Of a stretch of 64,000 bases of DNA, positions 19,528-29,867 are shown piece by piece. The notes under the pieces were generated by a model. The model searched no databases and was not told the origin of the DNA. It was given only the letters and a program-made list of their open reading frames with translations. Numbering within the stretch: position 1 is the stretch's first letter; each line of letters opens with the position of its first letter. The stretch spans positions 186,001 through 250,000 of the forward strand of contig NZ_LT670849.1 of NCBI RefSeq assembly GCF_900142985.1, in the 5' to 3' direction. This DNA comes from Bradyrhizobium erythrophlei. GTDB lineage: Bacteria > Pseudomonadota > Alphaproteobacteria > Rhizobiales > Xanthobacteraceae. The translations under genes and the position numbers were made by a program.

Positions 19528-20184
19528 TTACGCGCTTTTCTGCTTCGCTGCGGGCCAGGCGCGCATCGCCAGCCGGCCGATTTCGGAAAGCTTCTGGCGC
19601 GATGCGCCGTCGCGCGCCTGCACGGCAAGGCCGCGCGCCATCGCACTGTAATAGGCGGCCAGCATGTCGCAGTCGGTGTCCTCTGCGAGGTCGCCTCTGA
19701 CGACGCCCTTTCGAATGCGCTCCGCCATCGCACTTTCGGAAAAGGCCCGATGCTCGGCCATCATGTCGCGAATGTTCTTCATTCCCGGCGAACAATGCGT
19801 CCCGGCGAGCGAGATCATGCAGCCGAGCGGATGATCGCCGCGGGTGAATTCTTCGGCCGTAGCCTCAAACAATCGCGCGAAGGCGGTTTTCGTGTCGATG
19901 GAGGGGTCGTTGAGAATGGCAAAGAACCACTGACCGGCCCATTCCCGGTAGGTCCGCGTTGCCTCGCAGTAGAGTTCTTCCTTGCTGCCGAACGAATTGT
20001 AGAAGCTCGAGGCGCTAATCCCCATCGCTGCGGTGAGATCGTCGAACGAGGTGCCCTCGTAGCCGCGTTCCCAGAACAGTTTCATCGCAGCATTGAGCGC
20101 GGCGCCGCGATCGAACACCGCAGGCCGTCCTCTGCCACGCTTGCCTTCCTCCAGTTTCGTCCCTTGATTTATTTTTGATGTCAT
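19528..20184 (-). CDS. TetR-family repressor next to RND efflux genes
   Basis: This 218-residue TetR protein has the N-terminal HTH GAALNAAMKLFWERGYEGTS followed by FDDLTAAMGISASSFYNSFG and SKEELYCEATRTYREWA; the rest is the ligand domain (TetR_C, AefR/YcdC-like). It is divergent from the membrane-fusion and RND genes, so it is probably their repressor. The start MTSKINQG is selected; the longer frame covers the operator region. The repeated CTCCA/TGGAG boxes lie between the two genes. Confidence 0.82.
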   Translation of the reverse strand: MTSKINQGTKLEEGKRGRGRPAVFDRGAALNAAMKLFWERGYEGTSFDDLTAAMGISASSFYNSFGSKEELYCEATRTYREWAGQWFFAILNDPSIDTKTAFARLFEATAEEFTRGDHPLGCMISLAGTHCSPGMKNIRDMMAEHRAFSESAMAERIRKGVVRGDLAEDTDCDMLAAYYSAMARGLAVQARDGASRQKLSEIGRLAMRAWPAAKQKSA

Positions 20185-20231
20185 CGCTCCAAAAATCCTT
20201 GAACGGCGCCTCCCCAAGTCTATATGCCGAT

Positions 20232-20256
20232 CTCCATATTGGAGCGTCGCCTCCAA
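20232..20256. promoter_or_regulatory. CTCCA/TGGAG operator cluster between tetR and RND genes
   Basis: CTCCA (20232-20236), TGGAG (20240-20244) and CTCCA (20251-20255) form two overlapping inverted repeats, CTCCA-N3-TGGAG and TTGGAG-N6-CTCCAA. A further CTCCAAAAAT lies beside the TetR start near 20187. This is the expected form and place for a TetR operator controlling both directions. Confidence 0.5.
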
Positions 20257-20299
20257 ATATCAACCCGACGTGAACGAATTTTAATACCGGGGCAGCCTG

Positions 20300-21541
20300 A
20301 TGGACCAGATCAGCGATCATTCGAAGATTGAACGAGAACCACTCAACGAGCCGACGCGCCGTCGGACATGGCGAACGCCAGTCATCGGCGCCGTGACGGT
20401 CATTGCGGCGCTACTGCTTTATTTTGGCCTCGCGCCCCGCTCAGGGAACAAGGCCGCGGCGGTGCCCACCCCCGCCCCGCAGGTCACGGTCAGCGCGCCC
20501 TTGCAGCGCGAAGTCGATACCAGGGTCGGCTTCCTCGGACAGTTCTCGGCGATCGACAGGGTCGAGTTGCGCGCCCAGGTCGGCGGGACGCTGACCGAGA
20601 TCCATTTCAAGGACGGTCAGGTCGTTCACAAGGGGGAGCTGCTCTTCGTCATCGACCCGCGCCCTTACGAGATCAGGCTCGAGCAGGCCAAAGCGGCATT
20701 GCAGACAGCCGCGGCTCGCGTCGAACTCGCCAACGCCCAGTTGACGCGCGCGCAATCGCTTCGTCGCAACGAATTCGCAACCCAAGAGACGGTCGACCAG
20801 CGCACTTCGGATCAGGATTCGACGAAAGCCGCGGTTGAAGACGCGAGGGCGCGTATCCGCGACGCCGAGCTCGACCTCGAATATTGCCGGGTCCGTGCGC
20901 CGTTCACGGGACGTATCGGCGCGCGCCAGATTTCGATCGGAAGCCTGGTCGCGGGCAGCCGCGCCGCCACCAGCCCGACCACGCTGCTGGCGACGCTGGT
21001 TTCGCTCGATCCGCTCTATCTCGACTTCGACATGAGCGAATCCGACTTTCTGACCTTCTCGCGGGAGCGCGCCCGCGTCGGCGGTCCGCTTGCCAACAAG
21101 GTCGTGATCGGCCTCAGCGACGAGAACAGTTTCGGCCGCGAGGGAACGCTCGACTTCATCGACAATGCGCTGGACCGCTCGAGCGGCACCATTCACGCGC
21201 GGGCCACGGTGCCGAACCCCGACCTGTTCCTGGCGCCGGGCCAGTTCGCCCGGCTTCGTGTTGCGATCGCGCCACCCACACCGGTCTACCTGCTGCCGGA
21301 CGCCGCCGTGATGCTCGACCAGTCGCAGCGGCTGGTGATGACAGTCGGACCCGATGCGACCGTGAAGCCCAAGATCGTGACGACCGGCGATCTTCGCGGC
21401 GGCCTTCGCGTGATCCAGTCCGGTCTTGCGCCAACCGACCGCGTCATCATCGACGGTCTGGTGCGCGCCATCCCCGGAGCCAAAGTCGCCCCGCTGGACG
21501 GCGCCATCCACTACGACACCGCTGCCGACGAACAGGGCTGA
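20300..21541 (+). CDS. RND efflux membrane-fusion protein (AcrA/MexE family)
   Basis: This 413-residue adaptor has an N-terminal membrane anchor (VIGAVTVIAALLLYFGLAPR, residues 28-47), then the lipoyl/barrel-sandwich halves (QVGGTLTEIHFKDGQVVHKG and LDLEYCRVRAPFTGRIGAR) split by a coiled-coil hairpin (residues 125-200), and the beta-barrel and membrane-proximal domains. No lipoprotein cysteine is seen, so it is anchored by the helix. It is followed 40 bp later by the inner-membrane pump. No outer-membrane channel gene is adjacent. Confidence 0.88.
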   Translation: MDQISDHSKIEREPLNEPTRRRTWRTPVIGAVTVIAALLLYFGLAPRSGNKAAAVPTPAPQVTVSAPLQREVDTRVGFLGQFSAIDRVELRAQVGGTLTEIHFKDGQVVHKGELLFVIDPRPYEIRLEQAKAALQTAAARVELANAQLTRAQSLRRNEFATQETVDQRTSDQDSTKAAVEDARARIRDAELDLEYCRVRAPFTGRIGARQISIGSLVAGSRAATSPTTLLATLVSLDPLYLDFDMSESDFLTFSRERARVGGPLANKVVIGLSDENSFGREGTLDFIDNALDRSSGTIHARATVPNPDLFLAPGQFARLRVAIAPPTPVYLLPDAAVMLDQSQRLVMTVGPDATVKPKIVTTGDLRGGLRVIQSGLAPTDRVIIDGLVRAIPGAKVAPLDGAIHYDTAADEQG

Positions 21542-21581
21542 AAAGCCGACTGACAAGAAACAATCGAGGCAGGAGCCTTCC

Positions 21582-24500
21582 ATGACCCACAGCTTCATCG
21601 ACAGGCCGATCTTCGCCACCGTGCTCAGCGTCTTCGTGACGCTGATCGGGCTGGGGGCGCTCGCGATCCTGCCCATTGCACAATATCCGCAGATCGTGCC
21701 GCCCACGGTCCAGATCACCACAAGCTATCCGGGCGCCTCCGCGGACGTGGTTTCGCGTACCGTCGCCACGCCGCTTGAGCAGGACATCAACGGCGTCGAG
21801 AACATGATCTACATGAACAGCCAGTCGACCGGCGACGGCAAGCTCACCATCACCGTGACGTTTCGGATCGGCACCGACCTCAACGTGGCACAGATGCTGA
21901 CGCAGAACCGGGTGCAGGACGCCCTGCCCCGCCTGCCGGAGGATGTGCAGCGGCTCGGCGTTCAGGTGAGAAAGGCAACGCCCAACATTCTGCTTGCCGT
22001 CCACCTTTCTTCGCCGGACTCATCCCGTGACCTGCTCTACATCTCGAACTATGCCACGCTGCACGTGAAAGACGCGCTAACCCGGCTGCCCGGCGTCGGC
22101 GACGTGCAGATCTTTGCCGGCCGCGAATACGCCATGCGCATCTGGCTCGATCCGGACAAGGTCGCCGCGCATAATCTGAACGCGAACGAGGTCCTGACCG
22201 CGCTGCGCGCCCAGAACATCCAGGTTTCGGCGGGCATCCTGAACCAGCCGCCAGTCGCAACCAAGCAAGCCTATCAGCTCAACGTTCAGGCGCTCGGCCG
22301 GCTCTCCACGCCGGAGCAGTTTGCGTCAATCGTGCTGAAAGCCGACGGCGAAGGGCGCGTGACGCGCCTGCGCGACGTCGGCCGCGTCGAAATCGGCGCC
22401 TCCGACTACGGCTCGACCGCCTTCATGGACCGGGACCCGGGTCTGCCACTCCTGATCTTCGCCCAGCCGGGCGCCAATTCGCTCGCGGTCGATCACGAAG
22501 TGCTCGATGCCATGCAAACGCTGGCCAAGGATTTCCCGCCCGGCCTCGCCTACACGATCATCTATGACCCCACCATCTTTGTCGGCAAATCGGTAGACGA
22601 GGTGATCAAGACGATCTTCGTAGCGATCCTGCTCGTGGTCGGCGTCGTGTTCCTGTTCCTCCAGAGCTGGCGCGCTGCGATCATTCCGGTGATCGCGATT
22701 CCCGTGTCGCTGGTCGGCACCTTCACTTTCCTGTATGCGCTCGGCATTTCACTGAACAACCTGTCGCTGTTCGGCCTTGTACTCGCGGTCGGCATCGTGG
22801 TCGACGACGCCATCGTCGTGGTGGAGAATGTCGAGCGCAATCTCGAGCGAGGCATGCAACCGGCCGAGGCCGCCCATGTCACCATGAGAGAGGTCGGCGG
22901 CGCGCTGATCTCGATCGCGCTGACGCTATGCGCGGTGTTCGTGCCCTCGGCATTCCTGTCCGGCATCACCGGGCAATTCTTCCGCCAATTCGCGGTGACG
23001 ATCGCGGCCTCGACTTTGATCTCCTGCTTCGTCTCGCTGACCTTGAGCCCTGCTCTCTGCGCGGTGCTGTTCAAGGCCCACGAGCCCGGCCACGCCGCGC
23101 GCCGTTCGCGTATCGCGCGTTGGGTGCAGGCCGCATTCGATCGCTTCAACTTCGGCTTCAACTGGCTGTCGACCGCGTATGGCCGGCTGACGCGGCGCCT
23201 CCTTCAGATCACTGGCGTCGTGCTCGCTGTCTATCTTGTGTTGATCGGCATCGCAGGCCTCCAGTTCGCCCGGGCCCCCACTGGCTTTATTCCCGAGCAG
23301 GACCAGGGCTATCTGATTACGGTCCTCCAACTGCCGCCCGGCGCGACGCTCGACCGGACCGAGGCTGTGGTCGAGAAAGCGATCGACATCATCATGTCGA
23401 CGCCGGGCGTCGAGCACGTCGCACCGTTCGCCGGACTTGATGCGACCACGTTCACGATCGCCTCCAACGCGGCCACCATCTTTTCCGGCCTGCCGTCGCT
23501 CTACAATCACGAGGTCAAGGGGGTGACCGCTGCCAGCGTGCTGGCCGACCTGCGCAAGCGCCTTTCGGTGATCCAGGAAGCCCATGTGCTGACGATTCCG
23601 CCGCCGCCGGTGCAGGGTATCGGCAACGCCGGCGGCTTCAAGATGATGGTGCAGGATCGCGCCGGTCTCGGATCGGATGCGCTCTCGAAAGCGTCGCAGA
23701 CGCTGGTCGCCGCCGCCAACAAGGATCCGAGCTTTGCCGGTGTGTTTACGCTGTTCGGCACGCGCTCGCCCTCGGTCTACGCCGACATCGACCGCGAGAA
23801 GGCCGAAAAGGTCGGGCTGACGCCGACCGACGTCTTCTCGACATTGCAGCTCTATCTCGGCTCGCAGTATGTCAACGACTTCAACTATCTCGGCCGCACT
23901 TATCAAGTGATTGCGCAGGCGGACGGCAGTTTCCGCCAGGGCCCGCAGGACATCGCACGGCTGAAGGCGCGCAATAGCTCGGGCGAGATGGTGCCGGTCG
24001 GCACCGTGGCGCGGATGAAATCCGAGAGCATGCCCTACCGCGTGCCTCGCTACGACCTCTTCCCTGCCGCCGAGGTTATGGGCGTCGCCGCGCCCGGCGT
24101 TGCGACCGGCAGCGCGCTCCAACGGATGGAAGAGCTCGCCCGCGAAGTGCTGCCGCCGGGCATCGGCTTCGAGTGGACCGAGCTTGCGTTCCAGCAGCAA
24201 CTGCCGGGGACCTCATCGCTGCTGGTGTTCGGCGCTGCCGCTCTGTTCGTCTTCCTGGTGCTCGCGGCCCAGTACGAGAGCTGGAACCTGCCGCTCGCGG
24301 TCGTGATGATCGTGCCGATGTGCCTGCTTGCGTCCGTGACCGGCCTCTTGATGCGGGGCATGCCGATCGACGTGCTCGCGCAGATCGGATTCGTCGTTCT
24401 GGTGGGACTGGCAGCCAAGAACGCGATTCTGATCGTGGAATTCGCCCGGCAAACCGAGGAAAGCGGCGTTAGCCCGGCTGAGGCCGCCATCACCGCGGCG

Positions 24501-24779
24501 CGCACCCGGCTTCGTCCGATCCTGATGACGTCGCTCGCCTTCATCTTCGGCGTCGCGCCGCTGGTGGTGGCGACCGGCGCGGGCTCGGAGATGCGTCAGT
24601 CGCTGGGTACAGCGGTGTTCTCAGGGATGCTCGGCGTAACCGCATTCGGCCTGCTGTTCACGCCGGCCTTCTACACCATCGTGCGCAAGATCGGCCGCAA
24701 GGACGCGAAGAGCAGCGCCCAAGCCACACATGTCGTCGCGGCCGGCGACGATCATGCGAGCGGCGCAAAGGCAGCTTGA
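21582..24779 (+). CDS. RND multidrug efflux pump, inner-membrane transporter (AcrB/MexF family)
   Basis: This 1065-residue HAE1-type RND transporter has the 12-TM, two-porter-repeat plan: FIDRPIFATVLSVFVTLIG at the N-terminus, the proton-relay segment VGIVVDDAIVVVENVERN (two adjacent Asp) in TM4, a second half starting near residue 545, and EFARQTEESGVSPAEAA with GFVVLVGLAAKNAIL in TM10-11. It exports hydrophobic compounds from periplasm or membrane with its adaptor. The start MTHSFIDRP follows AGGAG; an in-frame extension into the adaptor gene is rejected. The substrate cannot be read from sequence. Confidence 0.9.
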   Translation: MTHSFIDRPIFATVLSVFVTLIGLGALAILPIAQYPQIVPPTVQITTSYPGASADVVSRTVATPLEQDINGVENMIYMNSQSTGDGKLTITVTFRIGTDLNVAQMLTQNRVQDALPRLPEDVQRLGVQVRKATPNILLAVHLSSPDSSRDLLYISNYATLHVKDALTRLPGVGDVQIFAGREYAMRIWLDPDKVAAHNLNANEVLTALRAQNIQVSAGILNQPPVATKQAYQLNVQALGRLSTPEQFASIVLKADGEGRVTRLRDVGRVEIGASDYGSTAFMDRDPGLPLLIFAQPGANSLAVDHEVLDAMQTLAKDFPPGLAYTIIYDPTIFVGKSVDEVIKTIFVAILLVVGVVFLFLQSWRAAIIPVIAIPVSLVGTFTFLYALGISLNNLSLFGLVLAVGIVVDDAIVVVENVERNLERGMQPAEAAHVTMREVGGALISIALTLCAVFVPSAFLSGITGQFFRQFAVTIAASTLISCFVSLTLSPALCAVLFKAHEPGHAARRSRIARWVQAAFDRFNFGFNWLSTAYGRLTRRLLQITGVVLAVYLVLIGIAGLQFARAPTGFIPEQDQGYLITVLQLPPGATLDRTEAVVEKAIDIIMSTPGVEHVAPFAGLDATTFTIASNAATIFSGLPSLYNHEVKGVTAASVLADLRKRLSVIQEAHVLTIPPPPVQGIGNAGGFKMMVQDRAGLGSDALSKASQTLVAAANKDPSFAGVFTLFGTRSPSVYADIDREKAEKVGLTPTDVFSTLQLYLGSQYVNDFNYLGRTYQVIAQADGSFRQGPQDIARLKARNSSGEMVPVGTVARMKSESMPYRVPRYDLFPAAEVMGVAAPGVATGSALQRMEELAREVLPPGIGFEWTELAFQQQLPGTSSLLVFGAAALFVFLVLAAQYESWNLPLAVVMIVPMCLLASVTGLLMRGMPIDVLAQIGFVVLVGLAAKNAILIVEFARQTEESGVSPAEAAITAARTRLRPILMTSLAFIFGVAPLVVATGAGSEMRQSLGTAVFSGMLGVTAFGLLFTPAFYTIVRKIGRKDAKSSAQATHVVAAGDDHASGAKAA

Positions 24780-24798
24780 ACCTTCGCCGCGCAACGAA

Positions 24799-26478
24799 TT
24801 AAGCCGCGCGGATGTTGGCGAGGAACCGATCGACGTCGGTGCGCAAGGTCGCTGCCTGCTGGCTCAACTGCTCTGCCGAAGCGAGCACGCCGTTGGAGGC
24901 CGATCCGGTCTTTTCGGCGGCGTGGTTGACGGCCGCGATGTTGCTCGACACCTGGCCGGTCCCGAGCGCCGCTTCCTGCACGTTGCGGGCGATCTCCTGA
25001 GTAGCGGAACCCTGCTGCTCGACCGCGATCGAGATCGCCGATGTTATCTCGTTGATGGCGCCGATGGTGCGGCCGATGCCCTCGATCGCCTGCACGGCCT
25101 CGGTCGTCACGTTCTGCATGGCGCCGACCTGCGCCGAGATTTCGTCGGTCGCCTTCGCGGTCTGGCTCGCCAGCGATTTGACCTCATTGGCGACGACCGC
25201 AAAGCCCCTGCCGGCTTCGCCCGCGCGCGCCGCCTCGATGGTGGCGTTGAGCGCCAGCAGATTGGTCTGGCTCGCGATGTCGCTGATGAGTTTGACGACG
25301 TCGCCGATTTTCGCTGCCGCCGCCGACAAGCCCTGCACCGTGACATTGGTGCGGTTGGCTTCGGCGACCGCTTGACCGGCGATTTCCGTCGATTGGGTCA
25401 CCTGGCGGCCGATTTCAGAAACCGACGACGACAGTTCTTCGGTCGCAGCCGCAACCGTCTGCACATTAGCCGACGCCTGCTCGGCAACGGCAGCGACGGA
25501 GGTCGCCTGCTGGCTGGCTTCGCTCGCGGTCGAGGACATGCCTTTCGAGGTCGTGCGCATTTCAGATGCCGCACCCGCAAGGCTGTCGAGCGAGGCGCTA
25601 ACGCCGCGTTCGAATTCATCGGCCATCTTGTTCAGGAACAGCTTCTTGTCCGTATCGGCCTGCGCCTTCATCGCCTCCTGCTCGGCGCGCATCCGCTCCG
25701 TATCGATCATGTTGTCCTTGAAGACCTGCACCGAGTGCGCCATGGCGCCGACTTCGTCGCCGCGCTCCAGCGCCGGTATAGAAGTCGAGGTATCTCCTTG
25801 CGCGATCTTGCGCATCGCGAGCGTCATCGCGTTGATCGGGTTCACGATGCTGCGGCCAAGCAGGAAGAAGAGGCCACCGATCACGAACAGCGACAGCAGA
25901 ACCATGAGCGATCTGTTTCGCGCCTGTTCCCAGAAGATCGCGTTGACGTCGTCAAGATAGATGCCGGCGCCTACGACCCAGCCGAAAGGCTTGTATTCGG
26001 TGGAGTAAGTGAGTTTTGGCAGCGGCTCCCCACCCGAAGCGCGCGGAAAGCGGAACGTCGTGAAGCCGCCGCCCTTGGGGGCGAGTTCGATCTGCTGGCG
26101 CACGAAATAGACGCCATCGGAATCGGCGGCGTCCATCAGATTCTTGCCCTCGACTTTGGGATTCGGGTTGGCTACCGCGACCCCCTGCATGTTGGTGGCG
26201 TAGACATAGTCGTCCTTTCCGAAGCGCAAGCTACGCAGCAGCGCCTTGCTCCGCTCTATGGTTTCGGCCTCCGAAAGTCCGGCTTGCTTGGAAATCTGCA
26301 AGTTGTAGTCAAGCGCCTCGCGGGCCACCTGGACGATGTCCTGGAGCTTGGCCTTGCGATCCTCCATCATGTTGTCCCACAGCGCCGACAGACCGAGGCC
26401 GGCCATCGCCGCGATACCGAGCACGGAGAGCCCAATCATCATCAGAAGCTTGTAGGAAATTCGCAAGTTACCGAGCAT
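24799..26478 (-). CDS. Methyl-accepting chemotaxis protein with a periplasmic single Cache domain
   Basis: This 559-residue chemoreceptor has TM1 near residues 10-30, a periplasmic Cache_2-like domain ([20 protein letters not shown] and [20 protein letters not shown]), TM2 ([17 protein letters not shown]), HAMP ([17 protein letters not shown]), and a signalling domain with the hairpin tip [20 protein letters not shown]. It senses a small extracellular ligand and signals through CheA/CheW. No che genes are near, so it is an orphan receptor. The start [10 protein letters not shown] is chosen because the next 8 upstream residues do not resemble a receptor N-terminus. Confidence 0.9.
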   Translation of the reverse strand: MLGNLRISYKLLMMIGLSVLGIAAMAGLGLSALWDNMMEDRKAKLQDIVQVAREALDYNLQISKQAGLSEAETIERSKALLRSLRFGKDDYVYATNMQGVAVANPNPKVEGKNLMDAADSDGVYFVRQQIELAPKGGGFTTFRFPRASGGEPLPKLTYSTEYKPFGWVVGAGIYLDDVNAIFWEQARNRSLMVLLSLFVIGGLFFLLGRSIVNPINAMTLAMRKIAQGDTSTSIPALERGDEVGAMAHSVQVFKDNMIDTERMRAEQEAMKAQADTDKKLFLNKMADEFERGVSASLDSLAGAASEMRTTSKGMSSTASEASQQATSVAAVAEQASANVQTVAAATEELSSSVSEIGRQVTQSTEIAGQAVAEANRTNVTVQGLSAAAAKIGDVVKLISDIASQTNLLALNATIEAARAGEAGRGFAVVANEVKSLASQTAKATDEISAQVGAMQNVTTEAVQAIEGIGRTIGAINEITSAISIAVEQQGSATQEIARNVQEAALGTGQVSSNIAAVNHAAEKTGSASNGVLASAEQLSQQAATLRTDVDRFLANIRAA

Positions 26479-26651
26479 TGGGCACCTGGTTGCTGAAAAC
26501 ACCGCGCGTGGCGGGAGCGGACGGAGAATCCGACGCGGATCACGACCAGTTCAAATTAATGAGAGAGGCCCTAAGTAACGGTAAAAATCCGTGAACGGGC
26601 GCGCGTCTTTCAGACCAGCACGAGTGGTCCGATTCCAATAGTTCGCATTCA

Positions 26652-27998
26652 CTAATCTGTTTTCGCGAAGTTCTTGAGGCTTACAACCGCAACTCCGCCG
26701 ATGAAGAGCACCAAAGCGACGAGGCACGCGCCCATCGTGAGATTTCCAGTGCGGTCGGAGACGTAACCAAACAGCACCGGTGCAACGAGACTTCCAATCT
26801 GGCCCGCGCTGCTGATGAAGGCGATGCTGCCTGGCGATTCCTTCTCGGAAAGGAAACCGGTCGGAATGGTCCAGAACAAGGCGATCGCTGACAGATAGCC
26901 GATCGCGAGCAAGGACAGGCAGGCGATCGACAGTGCCGAACTCCACAGCGAAAAGGCGGTCGCAATTGTCGCACAGCCCGCGGCAAACACCGCTGTGAAG
27001 AAGTGCCAGTGCCGCTCCATGCGCCAATCCGAATGATAACCGAGCGCAAGCATACCGACCGCGCCGATCGCGTAAGGCACGGCAGACAACAGACCGACAT
27101 GCAAGACGTTCGTCACGCCCGAACGCTGAATGATCGTGGGCGCCCAGAAATTAAGAACCATCCCGGCCCAGGTCACGGAGAAATAGCCTGATGTTGCGAC
27201 CCAAAGCATCGGCTTGCGGAGCGCCATCAGGAAGGCCTGAAATCCGGAAACGCCTTCGGGCTCGCGGTGGACCGACAAATTGGCGACAAGCAAATCCTGC
27301 TCTTGCCGGGAGAGCCATCTTGCATCGAGCGGGCGGTCATCGAGTACGAAAAGGGCGGCAACGCCCATCGCGAGCGGCAACACTCCTTCGATCAGGAACA
27401 GCCATTGCCAGCTCCTGAAACCGAGAAACCCGCCGAGGTGCTGCATGATCACTCCGGAAACCGGGCCCCCGATCGTCCCTGAGGCCGCAATCGCGAGCAC
27501 GAAGTAAGACATGATCCGCCCGCGCATGCGGTCCGGAAACCAGAGCGTGAGATAGAGAATGACGCCGGGAAAGAAGCCGGCCTCCGCCGCTCCCAACAGC
27601 ATGCGGGCGAGATAGAACTGCAACGGCGTTGTGACGAACGCCATCGCCATTGAGATCAGGCCCCACAGGCACATGATCCGCATGATGGTCTTGCGCGCAC
27701 CGATTTTCTGCAAGAGCAGATTGCTCGGCACTTCGAACAGGATGTAGCCGACATAGAACAGGCCGACGCCGAGGCCATAACTCGCATCGGTGAGACCGAG
27801 ATCGTCCTTGAACTGCAGCTTGGCGAAGCTGACATTGACCCGGTCGATATAGTTCAGGACGTAACAAACGAAGATGAACGGGATGATCCGCAAGATCACC
27901 TTGCGGTAGAGAAGGCGTCCATCGTTCTCGATGGCCGCCGGACCTTCCGTCCCTTGTTGCAATTTCTTTTCCCCCACTTCAGTGGAGGTTAGCGGCAT
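26652..27998 (-). CDS. MFS transporter, anion:cation symporter family, at the end of the bio operon
   Basis: This 448-residue 12-TM major facilitator has the ACS-family marks CYVLNYIDRVNVSFAKLQF in TM1 and GAAEAGFFPGVILYLTLWFP with DRMRGRIMSYF between TM4 and TM5. Relatives carry tartrate, phthalate, hexuronates and similar anions. The start overlaps the last 20 bp of bioA, so it is probably translated from the bio operon. This suggests import or export of a biotin intermediate or related carboxylate (for example a pimelate- or KAPA-like compound), an inference from position only. Confidence 0.82.
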   Translation of the reverse strand: MPLTSTEVGEKKLQQGTEGPAAIENDGRLLYRKVILRIIPFIFVCYVLNYIDRVNVSFAKLQFKDDLGLTDASYGLGVGLFYVGYILFEVPSNLLLQKIGARKTIMRIMCLWGLISMAMAFVTTPLQFYLARMLLGAAEAGFFPGVILYLTLWFPDRMRGRIMSYFVLAIAASGTIGGPVSGVIMQHLGGFLGFRSWQWLFLIEGVLPLAMGVAALFVLDDRPLDARWLSRQEQDLLVANLSVHREPEGVSGFQAFLMALRKPMLWVATSGYFSVTWAGMVLNFWAPTIIQRSGVTNVLHVGLLSAVPYAIGAVGMLALGYHSDWRMERHWHFFTAVFAAGCATIATAFSLWSSALSIACLSLLAIGYLSAIALFWTIPTGFLSEKESPGSIAFISSAGQIGSLVAPVLFGYVSDRTGNLTMGACLVALVLFIGGVAVVSLKNFAKTD

Positions 27999-29238
27999 CG
28001 GCAATCGCCGCATAGATCTCATCGAGATCGGCAGACGTGACGCAATACGGCGGCATCACATAGATGGTGTTGCCAAGCGGGCGCAGCAGCAGATTCCGTC
28101 CGCCGAAAAATTCGAGAAGCCTTGGACCGATGCCCGCGAGGTAGCCGCTGTCGCGCACGTCGAGGTCCAAACCCGTAATAGTACCGGTCCGGCGAACGTT
28201 CTTGAATCGCGCATCTGCCCGGAACGGCGCGAGCGCCCGCTCCTGCATCGCGGCTACCTCAGTGACGCCCGAGAGAGTTGCCGGATCCTGCCACATCTCG
28301 AGGTTGGCCCTGGCGGCGGCGCAGGCCACGGGATTGGCGGTGTAGGAGCTCGAATGAAAGAAGGTGCGGCTTCGGTCCTGCGAGAAGTGCGCGTCGAAAA
28401 TCTCACCCCGGCACAGCGTGACCGCGAGCGGCAACGCCCCGCCGGTCAGCCCTTTCGAGTAGCAGGCGATATCCGGCACGACCTCCGCCTGCTCGCAGGC
28501 AAACAGCGTCCCGGTGCGGCCCCAGCCGGTCATGACCTCGTCGGCAATGAACCAGACGCCGGCCGCCTCGCAAATCCGCTTCATCTCCTTCAGCACCCAG
28601 GCCGGATACATCAGCATCCCGCCAGCGCCCAATATCAAGGGTTCGACGATGAAGGCGGCAGGCTTGGCGCGGCACGCTTGCTCCAGCGCATCCAGCGTCG
28701 CCTGCTCTTGCCCTTCGTGGGGAAACGGCACCGCTGACACATCGAACAGCAGCGGACCATAGGCTGCGTTGAAGACGCCGCGTGCGCCGACCGACATCGC
28801 GCCGATGGTGTCGCCGTGATAGGAGTGCTGCATCACGACGATCCGCGCGCGCGGCTCGCCGATATTGTGCCAGTAGCCGAGCGCCATCTTCAGCGCGACT
28901 TCGACGCTGGTCGACCCGCTATCCGAGAAGAAGACATAGTCGAGGCCGGGCGGCGTCAGCTTGAGCAGCGCGGAAGCAACCTGTTCGGCCGGCTCATGGG
29001 TATGGCCGGCGAAGATGATCTGGGTGAGTTTTTCAGCCTGCGCCTGAATGGCGCGCACGATCGCCGGATGACAATGCCCGTGCGTGACCACCCACCACGA
29101 GGAGATCGCGTCGATGATGCGGCGGCCATCGGCGGCATAGAGATAAGCGCCCTCGCCGCGCTCGATCCTGACCATCTCGGGCTGGAGCGCGTGCTGCGTA
29201 AAGGGATGCCAGATCGGTGAGGTCTTCCTGCGCATCAC
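27979..29238 (-). CDS. bioA: Adenosylmethionine-8-amino-7-oxononanoate aminotransferase
   Basis: BioA makes 7,8-diaminopelargonate from KAPA using SAM as amino donor and PLP. This 419-residue class III aminotransferase has the BioA start [40 protein letters not shown], the PLP aspartate in [20 protein letters not shown], and the Schiff-base Lys in [16 protein letters not shown]. The start overlaps the bioD stop by ATGA. It is the fourth gene of bioBFDA. Confidence 0.94.
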   Translation of the reverse strand: MMRRKTSPIWHPFTQHALQPEMVRIERGEGAYLYAADGRRIIDAISSWWVVTHGHCHPAIVRAIQAQAEKLTQIIFAGHTHEPAEQVASALLKLTPPGLDYVFFSDSGSTSVEVALKMALGYWHNIGEPRARIVVMQHSYHGDTIGAMSVGARGVFNAAYGPLLFDVSAVPFPHEGQEQATLDALEQACRAKPAAFIVEPLILGAGGMLMYPAWVLKEMKRICEAAGVWFIADEVMTGWGRTGTLFACEQAEVVPDIACYSKGLTGGALPLAVTLCRGEIFDAHFSQDRSRTFFHSSSYTANPVACAAARANLEMWQDPATLSGVTEVAAMQERALAPFRADARFKNVRRTGTITGLDLDVRDSGYLAGIGPRLLEFFGGRNLLLRPLGNTIYVMPPYCVTSADLDEIYAAIADAANLH

Positions 29239-29867
29239 AGACCGAAATCGCCCGGCTTGAACGCCGCTACGAATGCTTCGCGCAAGCGGTCACGCGTGAG
29301 CGGCGAAAGGTTCGGCAGCCTTCCCAGACGTTTGACGCGGCCGATCTCGCAGATCGCGCGCTCGCTTTCGGGATGGCTGTCGCCGAGGAAGGCAATACCG
29401 AGAAGTTCGATATCGCGGCGGCGCAAGGCTTCGATCGACAACAGCGAATGATTGATGGTGCCAAGCGCGGTTCGCGCACACAGCACGATCGGAAGGCGCC
29501 ACCGCGCGAACACGTCTATATAAAGGGTAGACCGATCGAGCGGCACCATCAGGCCGCCGGCGCCCTCGATCACCAGTGGCCGGCGGCCGGTGTCGGGCAC
29601 CTCAAGGGCATCGATCTCGATATTGACGCCATCGACCGCGGCAGATTGATGTGGCGAGACCGGCGTCGTCAACCGATAGCGTTCGGGCAGAATGCGATCG
29701 GGAGACAAGCCACCAAGCCGCGCGACGACTTGCGAATCCGTCTCGCCTTCAAGACCGGACTGGATCGGTTTCCAGTAACAGGCCCCAAGGATATCTGCGA
29801 GGCCTGCGGCAAAGACTGTCTTGCCGATCTCGGTGTCGGTGCCGGTGACGACGATCCGCCGACTCAT
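29235..29867 (-). CDS. bioD: Dethiobiotin synthetase
   Basis: BioD closes the ureido ring of 7,8-diaminopelargonate with CO2 and ATP. The 210-residue protein has the BioD P-loop [17 protein letters not shown] (residues 7-23), [13 protein letters not shown] (substrate-binding), and [20 protein letters not shown]. The start overlaps the bioF stop by 4 bp and its stop overlaps bioA by 4 bp, so all three are translationally coupled. Confidence 0.93.
   Translation of the reverse strand: MSRRIVVTGTDTEIGKTVFAAGLADILGACYWKPIQSGLEGETDSQVVARLGGLSPDRILPERYRLTTPVSPHQSAAVDGVNIEIDALEVPDTGRRPLVIEGAGGLMVPLDRSTLYIDVFARWRLPIVLCARTALGTINHSLLSIEALRRRDIELLGIAFLGDSHPESERAICEIGRVKRLGRLPNLSPLTRDRLREAFVAAFKPGDFGL

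Noticed and set aside
20441..21721. A 426-codon minus-strand frame across the membrane-fusion gene
   Set aside because: Antisense shadow of a well-supported AcrA-type gene; composition is typical of GC-skewed mirror frames.
24730..26496. A 588-codon plus-strand frame opposite the chemoreceptor
   Set aside because: The minus-strand product has Cache, HAMP and signalling domains; the plus-strand product is Arg/Gly/His-rich with no domain.
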